Of a stretch of 56,457 nt of DNA, positions 33,471 to 41,129 are shown piece after piece. How positions within the stretch are numbered: the first letter of the stretch is position 1; each line of letters opens with the position of its first letter. The stretch is taken from contig CABUWV010000014.1 of assembly GCA_902495355.1 (NCBI GenBank), forward strand, positions 1 to 56,457, written 5' to 3'. The DNA is from an uncultured Collinsella sp. GTDB lineage: Bacteria; Actinomycetota; Coriobacteriia; Coriobacteriales; Coriobacteriaceae. Below the pieces are notes generated by a model, which saw only the letters and a program-made list of their open reading frames with translations, was not told the origin of the DNA and searched no databases. The position numbers and the translations under genes were made by a program.

Positions 33471-34013
33471 TTACCAATCAAGGAGTGAAAACGCCCCGTC
33501 GCAATAGCCAAAATGAAGCACGGCGCCGTTGTCGGGTAGCTCTCCCCTGCCAGTCACATACTCAAGAAACTCCTGGCAGGCTGAGCCGTGGGAGACTGCC
33601 AGCACGCAGTTATGCTGGGGGCGGGCCATAATGCGCGACAGCACCGCGACCATACGCGACTGGAGCTGCACTTCCGACTCGCCGCCAAACGCGACCGGAT
33701 AATCACCCCAGGGCTGCGGCGGCATCTCGCGATTTGATGTGCCCTCCAGCGAGCCAAAATGCCACTCACGCAGGTCATCGACCAGCTCAATGGAACGGCC
33801 CTCGCCAACGATAAGCTCGGCCGTATGCCGCGCCCGGCCCAACGGCGAGGAATACACATGATCAAAGGCCACGCCACGCGCCGCAAACGCCGTACGCGCC
33901 GTCAGCGCCTGCTCGCGCCCGCGCGTCGTAAGCGGCGAATCGTGCCAGCCCTGCAAAATGCTCTGCACATTGAGCTCAGTCTGCCCATGCCGCACCAAAT
34001 ACAGATCTGCCAC
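33471..34013 (-). CDS. Histidine phosphatase family protein, tandem paralogue
   Basis: The 180-residue protein has DLYLVRHGQTELN, LQGWHDSPLTTRGREQA, VYSSPLGRARHTAEL, REWHFGSLEG and LAVSHGSACQEF, the complete histidine phosphatase motif set. It resembles the neighbouring paralogue at 32818-33453 along its length. I choose the GTG at 34013, with GGGAGG just upstream; the longer frame would translate a REP-like palindrome at 34029-34061. The pair probably arose by local duplication. Substrates are unknown. Confidence 0.88.
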   Translation of the reverse strand: MADLYLVRHGQTELNVQSILQGWHDSPLTTRGREQALTARTAFAARGVAFDHVYSSPLGRARHTAELIVGEGRSIELVDDLREWHFGSLEGTSNREMPPQPWGDYPVAFGGESEVQLQSRMVAVLSRIMARPQHNCVLAVSHGSACQEFLEYVTGRGELPDNGAVLHFGYCDGAFSLLDW

Positions 34014-34028
34014 ACACCCTCCCCTCGT

Positions 34029-34061
34029 ACCACCACAAAGGGGACAGGAGCCTTTGTGGTG
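34029..34061. repeat. REP-like palindrome, ACCACCACAAAGG family
   Basis: The arms ACCACCACAAAGG and CCTTTGTGGTG flank GGACAGGAG, as in the copies at 2556 and 3513. It lies between the nitroreductase stop and the paralogous phosphatase start. Confidence 0.75.
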
Positions 34062-34096
34062 ATTTTGCCGCCGGATTGCACCGCGGCGACGCTCAA

Positions 34097-34768
34097 CTAC
34101 ACCAGCACGTCGGCGAGCGAACGCTTGGGTACGTGGTGCACCCGCGCCTCGTCGCGCCAATAATTGATGGAGCCATCGGGGTTGGAATCGATCGCATCGA
34201 TCACCTGCGTTTCGGCCGGAACGCCAAACGCCATGATCAGCTTGAGCTCATACTTGTCGTTATCGAGCCCCATGGCATCGATCGCGTGGGGCGTAAAGGC
34301 CTTGAACATGCAGGCGGCCACCTCGGGCGTGGCGCTGCGGGCGGCGAGCATCATCGTCTGCGCGGCAATACCCGTGTCGACCTCGGTAATAGGAGCGGCG
34401 GGCTTACCCGGAACGGCGCGCTCGGCCAGAATCGCGATGTAGCCGGTCGGGCGCTCGCCCTCGGCAGGACCCGGCCAATCCTTGAGCGCACCGGCCCATG
34501 CAAGCTCATCAAATACGCGCGCGCAATCCTCGGCATCGCTCACCACATGAAAACGAAGACGCTGAGCATTGGCACCACAGGGAGTCAGGTGAGCCAGCTC
34601 TGCCAGCTCGAGCAAAAACTCACGCGGCACGCGCATGGACTCGTCAAAACGGCGGCACGTACGGGCACGACGGACCAGCGCATCAAACGCTTCCAAGCCG
34701 AGCTTTTCGCAACCCTGCTCTGCCATCGATTCGACACTCGACGGCGCCTCGGGAACTGCTTCGTTCAT
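34097..34768 (-). CDS. Nitroreductase family flavoprotein
   Basis: The 223-residue protein has the FMN-binding nitroreductase pattern: RRARTCRRFDESMRVP at the N-terminal end, LAHLTPCGANAQRLRF, AILAERAVPG, a DTGIAAQTMMLAARS helix and a late KYELKLIMAFG strand. Relatives reduce nitro compounds, quinones or flavin-linked substrates with NAD(P)H. The ATG at 34768 is preceded by GGGGGT at 5 nt. A longer frame exists upstream but lacks a ribosome site. It stands alone, convergent to nothing on its left but sharing direction with the phosphatase pair. Confidence 0.85.
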   Translation of the reverse strand: MNEAVPEAPSSVESMAEQGCEKLGLEAFDALVRRARTCRRFDESMRVPREFLLELAELAHLTPCGANAQRLRFHVVSDAEDCARVFDELAWAGALKDWPGPAEGERPTGYIAILAERAVPGKPAAPITEVDTGIAAQTMMLAARSATPEVAACMFKAFTPHAIDAMGLDNDKYELKLIMAFGVPAETQVIDAIDSNPDGSINYWRDEARVHHVPKRSLADVLV

Positions 34769-35003
34769 AGGGACCCCCAATACAAGCCAATTGTCCTTAG
34801 GAAAATCTAACCTAAAACGTAGGCAATAACGAACAGGGCTGCAATGTTCTACACCTGTTGAATAGAAAATCGCAACGTGGGGAACAACGGAAACAATTCG
34901 GGGCCTTTGGGTTACGTTTAGCCCTCTCCGACCCATACGCCAGCGCCTTTAGGCGATACTGGTTGTAACGATCAAGGCTTACGCCGCACGGAAAGGAGAC
35001 ATT

Positions 35004-35606
35004 ATGGGCATCTTTAAGAACGATGACCAAAAATCGAGCCAGTTTGGATTTGACGAGAAAAGCATGGCGGGCAAAGCCGTCAAGGCCGTGCGCTGGATTT
35101 ACGCCATCACGGGCGTCTTAGCGCTCATTGCTGGTATCGCGCTGCTTTTTGCACCCGCCAAGTCCCTCGTCTTTTTGACGACTGTCCTGGGTTTTTACTT
35201 TGTAATCACTGCTGCCATCAGGCTGTTCACTGCCATTTTTGAGCCGCTGCTGCCCACCGGCTGGCGCGTGACGAGCATCATCTCCAACCTACTCATTATC
35301 TTGGGCGGCGCCATAATCCTGCGCAACCAGGCCTTCTCGACCGCGACGCTCACCACGATGGTGGTTATCGTGGCCGGCTTTGGCTGGATTGTCGAAGGTG
35401 TCATGTCCATTCTGGAGTCCGAGCTTTCGTCCAACCGCGCCCTCGCCATCCTGAGCGGCGCACTCTCCATCATCGCCGGCATGTTCGTGTTTATCTATCC
35501 GCTGTGGTCGGCCAAGATGCTCGTCATCTTTAGCGGCGCCGCACTGCTGGTGTTTGGCGTAACGCTGATTGTTCGTGCTACTCAATTTGGCAAACTGGTG
35601 CACTAG
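35004..35606 (+). CDS. DUF308 (HdeD-like) membrane protein
   Basis: The 200-residue protein has a hydrophilic 28-residue N-terminus and six predicted membrane segments arranged in pairs (WIYAITGVLALIAGIALLF, SLVFLTTVLGFYFVITAAI and so on), the DUF308/HdeD pattern. HdeD is linked to acid resistance in Escherichia coli; the function here is unknown. AAAGGAG lies 6 nt before the ATG. The next gene begins at the base after its stop codon, so the two are translationally coupled. Confidence 0.85.
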   Translation: MGIFKNDDQKSSQFGFDEKSMAGKAVKAVRWIYAITGVLALIAGIALLFAPAKSLVFLTTVLGFYFVITAAIRLFTAIFEPLLPTGWRVTSIISNLLIILGGAIILRNQAFSTATLTTMVVIVAGFGWIVEGVMSILESELSSNRALAILSGALSIIAGMFVFIYPLWSAKMLVIFSGAALLVFGVTLIVRATQFGKLVH

Positions 35607-36089
35607 ATGCCACGAACGCTCTTTATTGATGCAGACGCCTGCCCGGTCACGCGCGAGTCGATTGACTGCGCGCGGCGGGCGGGCGTCGCCGTTGTTATCG
35701 CCGGCAACAGCACGCAAAACCTAGAACGGCACATTCGCCGCGACGACCCGCGCGATGCTGAGCACGCGCGACGCGGATTTTGGGTCACGACGCTCGATGT
35801 GAGCGTTGGCGCCGACAGCGCCGACTTTGCCATTGTCGAACGCCTGCAGGCGGGCGACGTAGTCGTGACGCAGGACATTGGCTTGGCGAGCATGGTGCTC
35901 GGGCGCGATGCCGCCGCCATCGGCGTGCGCGGGCGCGTCTACGATAAGGCGACCATCGACATGCAACTGTTTATTCGCCACGAGGAAAAGAAGGTGCGCC
36001 GCGCCGGCGGTCGCACTCGCGGTCCGGCGGCATTTACCAGCGAAGACCGGGCCCGCTTTAAGCGCAACCTCACCGAGCTGCTGCGCTAA
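35607..36089 (+). CDS. UPF0178 (YaiI/YqxD) family protein
   Basis: The 160-residue protein begins RTLFIDADACPVTRE and has GNSTQNLERH, SVGADSADFAIVER, AGDVVVTQDIGLASMVL and ALRRGRVYDKATID-like features of the UPF0178 family, which has a PIN-like fold with conserved Asp residues. A nuclease role is suspected but not shown. It starts directly after the DUF308 stop codon and ends just before a hairpin terminator. Confidence 0.88.
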   Translation: MPRTLFIDADACPVTRESIDCARRAGVAVVIAGNSTQNLERHIRRDDPRDAEHARRGFWVTTLDVSVGADSADFAIVERLQAGDVVVTQDIGLASMVLGRDAAAIGVRGRVYDKATIDMQLFIRHEEKKVRRAGGRTRGPAAFTSEDRARFKRNLTELLR

Positions 36090-36091
36090 CC

Positions 36092-36133
36092 AAGGTAGAT
36101 TTTTGGGACATGCCTAAAAATCTACCTTTTTGT
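36092..36133. terminator. Palindromic terminator between convergent genes
   Basis: AAGGTAGATTTTT (36092-36104) pairs perfectly over 13 bp with 36116-36128, loop GGGACATGCCT, followed by TTTTTG. A related GTAGAT/ATCTAC arm pair with ACATGTCCC lies at 36166-36197. The GGGACA core links it to the other palindrome families. It lies between UPF0178 (plus) and the permease (minus). Confidence 0.7.
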
Positions 36134-36195
36134 TTTGGCAGCGGGGAATGCCCTGGTCACAGGGGTAGATCGTAAGACATGTCCCAATAATCTAC

Positions 36196-37278
36196 TTAAA
36201 GGCCAACGGCGGATAGGATAAGGCCCCAGCCGGCGCCGATGACGTACATCATGACCAGGAACACGACGTTTTCGCGGGCGCTGCGGTTGGTGCGGAACAG
36301 CACCAGGTAGCCCACGCCGGCAGAAATGAGCGTGCCGGCGAGCATCGGGGCCAGCTGCAGCGCGCCTTCCAGGTACAGTTGCGTGATGACGACGCTGGCC
36401 GAGCAGTTGGGAATCAGGCCGACAAGCGCCGAGCCCAGGACCGCAAGCGTCTCGTTGCCGCGCAGGAACTGCTCGATCGCCGACTCGCCAAAGGTCTCGA
36501 GCACGGCGACCAGAATCAGCGTCACCAGGAAAATGAATACCGACACCTGCACGGTATGCGAGATCGCGCTGCGGATGATCGACACGATGGGCGCGCCCTC
36601 GTAGGAGTGGCTGTGGTCGTGGTGGCGCTCGTGCTCGTCCGCGTGACCATGATCGTGGCTGTGGTCGTGCCCGTGCTCGTCCTCATCCTCGTCACAGCCG
36701 CAATGATCGCGTTCGCACAGCTCGTGGATGTGATCAGCACTTACGCCCGCCTCGGCCACTTCATCAATGATGTCGCCCCCGGTATGGTCGTCGTGCGCGC
36801 AGTTCACATGAGCCGGATTGGCAGCGGTCCCCAGCACGGTACGGCGAATCGCCGCATGCGCGCGGGCATTACGACGAAGGCCGCGGATAGCCGCATCCAC
36901 GATAAAGCCCGTGACCAGCGCGATCAGCGCCTTCGAGGCGAGCAACATCGCCATGGTCTGCACGGGAACTTGCTCGGCGAGCAACAGCGGCAGCATCTCA
37001 TCGGAGGTCGAAAGGAACACCGCCACCAACGTGCCCAAGGTCACGACACGACCGGCGTACAGCGTTGCCGCCATTGCCGAAAAGCCGCACTGCGGCACCA
37101 TGCCCAGCAACGAGCCAACCACGGGACCCGCGGCGCCGGCGCGCTTGATGGCGCCGTTAACGCTGTCGCCCGCGACGTGCTCCAGGGTCTCGAGGGCCAA
37201 ATATGTCACCAATAAGAACGGTACCAGCGAGAGCGTGTCCTTGCCGGCGTCGAGCAGAATATCAATCAGCAAATCCAT
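36196..37278 (-). CDS. Putative ten-segment heavy-metal exporter (ArsP_2-like permease) with His-rich loop
   Basis: The 360-residue protein has membrane segments in two blocks (1-130 and 235-360) around a cytosolic loop very rich in His, Asp, Glu and Cys (CERDHCGCDEDEDEHGHDHS and following, about 185-220). Each block carries a matching motif: GMVPQCGFSAMAATLYAG and GLIPNCSASVVITQLYLEG. This inverted-repeat layout is that of the putative manganese or heavy-metal exporter family. The His-rich loop probably binds divalent metal. AAAGG lies 11 nt before the ATG. Upstream at 37320-37357 are repeated CTAGG boxes that may be an operator. Confidence 0.8.
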   Translation of the reverse strand: MDLLIDILLDAGKDTLSLVPFLLVTYLALETLEHVAGDSVNGAIKRAGAAGPVVGSLLGMVPQCGFSAMAATLYAGRVVTLGTLVAVFLSTSDEMLPLLLAEQVPVQTMAMLLASKALIALVTGFIVDAAIRGLRRNARAHAAIRRTVLGTAANPAHVNCAHDDHTGGDIIDEVAEAGVSADHIHELCERDHCGCDEDEDEHGHDHSHDHGHADEHERHHDHSHSYEGAPIVSIIRSAISHTVQVSVFIFLVTLILVAVLETFGESAIEQFLRGNETLAVLGSALVGLIPNCSASVVITQLYLEGALQLAPMLAGTLISAGVGYLVLFRTNRSARENVVFLVMMYVIGAGWGLILSAVGL

Positions 37279-37319
37279 GACGGATGGAACCTTTCGTGTC
37301 TTTCGGCAGCATTGTAAAA

Positions 37320-37357
37320 GTCCTAGCGGTCAACTAGGGTATTGTAGTTGTCCTAGG
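37320..37357 (-). promoter_or_regulatory. Repeated CTAG boxes upstream of the metal exporter
   Basis: GTCCTAGCGGTCAACTAGGG and TAGTTGTCCTAGGC give three to four CTAG-centred half-sites spaced about one helical turn apart. A TACAAT (-10-like, minus strand) lies among them with TTGGCA 16 bp before. This arrangement fits a metal-responsive operator overlapping the promoter. Confidence 0.45.
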
Positions 37358-37450
37358 CGCGATGCCAATAGTTGCCCATGGTAAACTATCATCTCGCCAC
37401 ATCTTAATGACACTGAGCCGCACGACGCGGCCCATCCAAGGAGCAGTTGT

Positions 37451-38419
37451 ATGAACGTTTCACAAGCACTCGAATACGAGCGCCAGCCGTTTATTCCCAT
37501 GTTTATCTATGGCGATCACGGCGCCATGGAATCCGAGCGCCAGAAGGGCGAGGAGGCCCTTAAGGTGCTCGAAACCGAGTACTTTACCGCCGAGGGCGAC
37601 CCCAGCTTCGACTTTGCCACCGTGCGCGACCTGGCTGACCGCAACCGCGACCTGTGCGACCAAATTGGCGAGGCACGCCTGCGCAACGTGACGCCCGCGA
37701 CGCTTTCGCGCGGCCTGTCCGATGCCGACACCTGCGCCGCCATCGGCAAGATGCAAAAGCGTACCGCTGCGTCCGTCATGCGCGAAATCCGCGGCGACCG
37801 CGACGCGCTCGGCGTGGCGTACGCCCGCAAGCCTATCCAGGGCACGGTGCTCGGCATCGACATCGAGACCACCGGACGTGCGCCCGAGCGCGGCTACATT
37901 ATCAACGTGGGCTGGGAGATCATGGGGCTCACCAGCGACGCCGTCCCGCACGACGCCGAGGCACACTACTGCGGCCTGCCCGATATCTACCGCGGCGAGG
38001 ATGTGCCGTTGTCGAATATCCACCACATCACCTGGGACGACATCGACGGAAAGGAGCCGTTCCGCGAGAACAAGGAGCTGCAGAAGCAGCTGCTCAAGCT
38101 CATGAAGAAGTACCCGTACATGGCACACAACGCCGCGTTTGAGGACAGCTGGTTCAAGATTCACCTGGACGGTTACGCCGAGGCGCGTCGTGCCGGCAAG
38201 ATTATCGTCATCGACTCGCGCCAGATCTGCCGCAGCCTGGATGCCGACGTCCGCTCGCTCCCCCGCGAATCCGCCCCCGCCGCGCTCGAGAACTGGGCGC
38301 GCCGCCGTGGAACCCTCGCCGCCGACGCCAACGAGCAGCATCTGGGCCTGGACGACACCGACCTCATGCTCCGCACCGTCCAAGCCGAGTTCAACCTCAA
38401 GAACCTATTCGCCAAGTAG
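37451..38419 (+). CDS. DEDD-type 3'-5' exonuclease domain protein
   Basis: The 322-residue protein has an N-terminal helical region of about 130 residues and then the RNase T/DnaQ fold: ExoI GIDIETTGRAP (about 137), ExoII MAHNAAFEDSWF, and ExoIII HLGLDDTDLML near residue 300. Four acidic residues would bind two metal ions. It could trim DNA or RNA ends; no polymerase is nearby. AAGGAG lies 7 nt before the ATG. A GC hairpin follows at 38454-38489. Confidence 0.88.
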   Translation: MNVSQALEYERQPFIPMFIYGDHGAMESERQKGEEALKVLETEYFTAEGDPSFDFATVRDLADRNRDLCDQIGEARLRNVTPATLSRGLSDADTCAAIGKMQKRTAASVMREIRGDRDALGVAYARKPIQGTVLGIDIETTGRAPERGYIINVGWEIMGLTSDAVPHDAEAHYCGLPDIYRGEDVPLSNIHHITWDDIDGKEPFRENKELQKQLLKLMKKYPYMAHNAAFEDSWFKIHLDGYAEARRAGKIIVIDSRQICRSLDADVRSLPRESAPAALENWARRRGTLAADANEQHLGLDDTDLMLRTVQAEFNLKNLFAK

Positions 38420-38453
38420 AAACGCCTGCGACAAACCCCGGCGTAGATCACGA

Positions 38454-38489
38454 GCGGCCCCGCAGCGGGAAACCCCGCAGCGGGGCCGC
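38454..38489. terminator. GC-rich hairpin after the exonuclease gene
   Basis: GCGGCCCCGC (38454-38463) and GCGGGGCCGC (38480-38489) are perfect complements, with further CGGG/CCCG pairing inside the loop. No U-run follows. Confidence 0.55.
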
Positions 38490-38770
38490 CCTACGTTCCA
38501 CAGATAGATTTGCCATCACAAAATCTGAACACTCATTGCGAACGATTTCGGCCAATTCCCGACACGTAATTCGTTGTCGGATGGTGATGCATCACTATCA
38601 AATGTGCGGCAATTGAGTATTTATATGCTATAGCTAAGCTGCGAAAACTTTTATTTAGGGCATACCAACTCATAATTGCGTCAAGCTTTTGGACAGCATT
38701 TGGTTAGACCTCTAAAACGGCTTTTCCACTCAGCGCCGTCAACACGGCATTAGCTGACACGATATATATC
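38490..38770. other. AT-rich region upstream of the DUF559-like gene
   Basis: I see no gene. The segment is clearly lower in GC than its surroundings. A TTTATATGCTATAG stretch near 38625 and TATATAT just before the next start codon could hold promoters, but no convincing -35/-10 pair stands out. Confidence 0.4.
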
Positions 38771-39961
38771 ATGAGTATCGTATTGTCACATACCACTGCA
38801 AAAGCGGTCTACCAGGCCGCGCATTCGGTGTCTGCGAAAGGCATCGAGTCCTGTAACCCTGCCGCGATTTACGGATCATGTCCCACCGGAACGCTCCTTG
38901 ACGCAGCCGCAGAATGGCTCACCAAACATGATGTTTCCCTCGACGCGAATGATTCCCTCGAGGTGATGGTGTTTGATCGCAGGAATGCGCGCCATGCAAT
39001 GAACTGTCAATGCCACGTTTCTTCAAAACGATTCTCGAACTCACGCTTTATAGAGCTTGAAGATGGCATCTTCATTGTTGGCGTTGAGCTTTGCGCACTT
39101 CAGGCCGCCACCTATCTTCCTTTTCGCGAACTGGTGGAGTACTACTTTGAACTATGCGGCGCTTATTCCCTTGGAACCGACTCTCCCACCTCCTATACCG
39201 AGCGTTTCGCGCTCAACTCGACCGAGAGATTGAAACAGTTCTTTAATTCCATTACCAGATGCGACGGTCTGGCTCTTGCCCGAAAGGCGATCCAATGTGT
39301 GCGCGACGGATGCCGGTCTCCTATGGAAACAGCCTTTGTCATGATGCTAACGCTGCCCAAAAGCGAAGGAGGGCTTGGTATTAAGGGAATTGAGACCGAT
39401 TACGAGGTACAGGTCACCGCTGCCGCAAAGAATCTCACGAGACGCAAAAAGTTCTTTATGGATGCATATCTAAAGAAATCTCGCACAGACATTGAATACA
39501 ACGGTTTTTATCATGACGCGGAAGAAGACCGCGCCATCGATGAGGAGCGCAAGAATGCACTTGCGTCCATGGGGTACGGAATCATCACCGTCAGTCGTTA
39601 TTCCTTTATGCATGCCAGCTCTTTCGTTAGGGTCATGGAAGCAATCCAGCGGAAAGAGGGCGTACGCCCCTCGCGTCTGCCAAAAGACTTTCAAATCATG
39701 CAAGAGGACCTGAGACAGTTTGTGCTCAGAAGGTTTATAGAAGAGAAAAAGCGAATTCAGAAGCAGCTTCGCCAGGATTCCGAAGAGCGTCAACGAATCG
39801 ACCTCGAAAAAGCAACGCTCGAAGGCATCACGCTGGATGACCCGACAATTAATGAAGTTCCGGCAATCGATGACATGCAGACTGTCGAATCCGACAGCCC
39901 ATCATTTGCCCAAACAAGCAGCCTCGCGCCCGAGGGCAGGGTCTTCGGGGCCGGAGACTAG
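38771..39961 (+). CDS. Hypothetical protein with DUF559/Vsr-like nuclease fold
   Basis: The 396-residue protein is not one I can name. Residues about 180-275 follow the DUF559 (very-short-patch-repair-like) pattern: GCRSPMETAFVMML, then DIEYNGFYHDAEEDRAIDEERKNALASMGYGII, with Glu, Asp-x-Glu and Arg/Asp placed as in PD-(D/E)XK nucleases. The N-terminal 150 residues resemble the winged-helix-plus-linker proteins common in Coriobacteriia near AbiEi-like antitoxins. A helical, charged C-terminal tail follows. No ribosome site precedes the ATG; TATATAT lies a few bases upstream, so it may be leaderless. GC content is lower than in neighbours, pointing to transfer. Confidence 0.6.
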   Translation: MSIVLSHTTAKAVYQAAHSVSAKGIESCNPAAIYGSCPTGTLLDAAAEWLTKHDVSLDANDSLEVMVFDRRNARHAMNCQCHVSSKRFSNSRFIELEDGIFIVGVELCALQAATYLPFRELVEYYFELCGAYSLGTDSPTSYTERFALNSTERLKQFFNSITRCDGLALARKAIQCVRDGCRSPMETAFVMMLTLPKSEGGLGIKGIETDYEVQVTAAAKNLTRRKKFFMDAYLKKSRTDIEYNGFYHDAEEDRAIDEERKNALASMGYGIITVSRYSFMHASSFVRVMEAIQRKEGVRPSRLPKDFQIMQEDLRQFVLRRFIEEKKRIQKQLRQDSEERQRIDLEKATLEGITLDDPTINEVPAIDDMQTVESDSPSFAQTSSLAPEGRVFGAGD

Positions 39962-39970
39962 GCCGGCTAA

Positions 39971-40226
39971 CAAGGTGGGTACCCTAGCGACGTGCAAAAT
40001 TGCGAGTATTCAGCAGGGTCGGGTGTCTATCACCCTCGAGTGGATCCAAATGTGAAGCGAAATCACTCTTGCGTGAGAGCGTTAGGCAACATTTGAGGAA
40101 GAACTCATCGGATTAACACCCTAAGATAACTCTTGAACTGCATTATATGACCTGCAATTAATTAGCGGACCCCCTATAGTTGCAGAATACTCCATTTTTT
40201 TGCACGGCACGAGGGTACCCACCTTG
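39971..40226. mobile_element. Possible 256-bp MITE with about 29-bp terminal inverted repeats
   Basis: CAAGGTGGGTACCCT at 39971-39985 is the exact reverse complement of 40212-40226. The similarity extends inward: after 5 unlike bases both ends continue CGTGCAAAA. The 200-bp interior encodes nothing. No clear target duplication is visible, so this could also be a paired regulatory or recombination site. Confidence 0.5.
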
Positions 40227-40313
40227 GCATCGACTATCAAAAAACGCTCAGTCCGGGATCTCGTCCACTATTCCCCATCATTTTGTACAACGAATTACCT
40301 GAACGTCATTGAC

Positions 40314-40368
40314 ATATGAACATGCACTCATAAAATCGAAAGTAAATTATATGAGCGCATGTTCATAT
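40314..40368. promoter_or_regulatory. Paired inverted SmtB/ArsR-type operators
   Basis: ATATGAACATGCACTCATA (40314-40332) and TATGAGCGCATGTTCATAT (40350-40368) are inverted near-copies, each itself a dyad of the ATATGA/TCATAT kind bound by SmtB/CzrA-type repressors. They flank the likely promoter of the ArsR gene, 15 to 70 bp before its start. Confidence 0.75.
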
Positions 40369-40382
40369 GAAAGGATATTGCA

Positions 40383-40748
40383 ATGAGCATCCGCGTTGAT
40401 GAAACGAAACTCGACATCGAGGCCACCGAACCCGCGATCCCGACCACCTGCTCGCCCGAGGACCTTCCCGACGAGGAGCTTCTCTACGACCTCGCCGACC
40501 TGTTCAAGGTCTTCAGCGACACCACGCGCATCAAGATCCTCTATGCCCTCATGGGCCGCGAGCTCTGCGTGGCAGACATCGCCGAAGCGACCGAAACCTC
40601 GCAGTCCGCGGTGTCGCACCAGCTGCGCACACTCAAGCAGTCGCACCTGGTTAAATTCCGGCGCGACGGGCGCAATATCCTCTACTCGCTCGCCGACGAC
40701 CACGTCTACACCATGCTCAACCAAGGCATGAGCCACATCTGCGAATAG
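40383..40748 (+). CDS. ArsR/SmtB family metal-sensing repressor (CzrA/ZiaR-like)
   Basis: The 121-residue protein has the ArsR winged helix: LADLFKVFSDTTRIKILYAL, the recognition helix TETSQSAVSHQLRTLKQSHLV, and the wing FRRDGRNILYSLADDH. The C-terminal helix DDHVYTMLNQGMSHICE supplies Asp, His, His and Glu at the alpha-5 positions used by zinc sensors; the Cys of the alpha-3N type are absent except one near the N-terminus. It would repress its own operon until Zn or Cd binds. AAAGGA lies 8 nt upstream. Matching operators lie at 40314-40368 and 41087-41105. Confidence 0.92.
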   Translation: MSIRVDETKLDIEATEPAIPTTCSPEDLPDEELLYDLADLFKVFSDTTRIKILYALMGRELCVADIAEATETSQSAVSHQLRTLKQSHLVKFRRDGRNILYSLADDHVYTMLNQGMSHICE

Positions 40749-40810
40749 CGACCAACCACGGTACCAGCGCGGCCTGCACCCAAGCCGCAAATACAGAGAA
40801 AGGAACCCCC

Positions 40811-41029
40811 ATGAAAAAGCAGTTCAAGCTCGACGAAATCGACTGCGCCAACTGTGCGCGCGAGCTTCAGGACGAGCTGGCCAAGCTCGAGGGCGTCAAA
40901 TCCGTGTCCGTCAACTTCATGACCCAAAAATTGACGCTCGAAGCCGATGACGCCGAGTTCGACGAGGTACTCAACCGCGTTGTAGAGTTTACGGCCGACG
41001 CCGAGCCGGACTGCGAGATCATTCTCTAG
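40811..41029 (+). CDS. Small heavy-metal-binding (HMA) domain protein
   Basis: The 72-residue protein has the ferredoxin-like HMA fold with the metal site in DEIDCANCARELQDEL (CxxC) and the conserved GVKSVSVNFMTQKLTLE strand. In many exporters this domain is fused to the N-terminus of the ATPase; here it is a separate gene between the repressor and the ATPase, whose own N-terminus lacks one. It probably delivers or buffers Zn or Cd for the pump. AAAGGAA precedes the ATG. A hairpin follows at 41051-41073. Confidence 0.9.
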   Translation: MKKQFKLDEIDCANCARELQDELAKLEGVKSVSVNFMTQKLTLEADDAEFDEVLNRVVEFTADAEPDCEIIL

Positions 41030-41050
41030 CCCGGGTTTACGCCAACCTGC

Positions 41051-41073
41051 AAGGCCGCGCTTGCCGCGGCCTT
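41051..41073 (+). terminator. Hairpin between the HMA gene and the ATPase gene
   Basis: AAGGCCGCG and CGCGGCCTT form a perfect 9-bp stem with a 5-nt loop, followed by TTG. It probably ends or attenuates the first transcript; a third operator and presumably a second promoter lie just after it. Confidence 0.6.
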
Positions 41074-41086
41074 TGCTCGCGAAATT

Positions 41087-41105
41087 ATATGAGCGAGTGT
41101 TCATT
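41087..41105. promoter_or_regulatory. Third ArsR-type operator, before the P-type ATPase gene
   Basis: ATATGAGCGAGTGTTCATT matches the two operators at 40314-40368, placing the ATPase under the same repressor. It ends 25 bp before the ATPase start codon. Confidence 0.7.
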
Positions 41106-41129
41106 CATTCAAATGGGAGGATACGAGTC

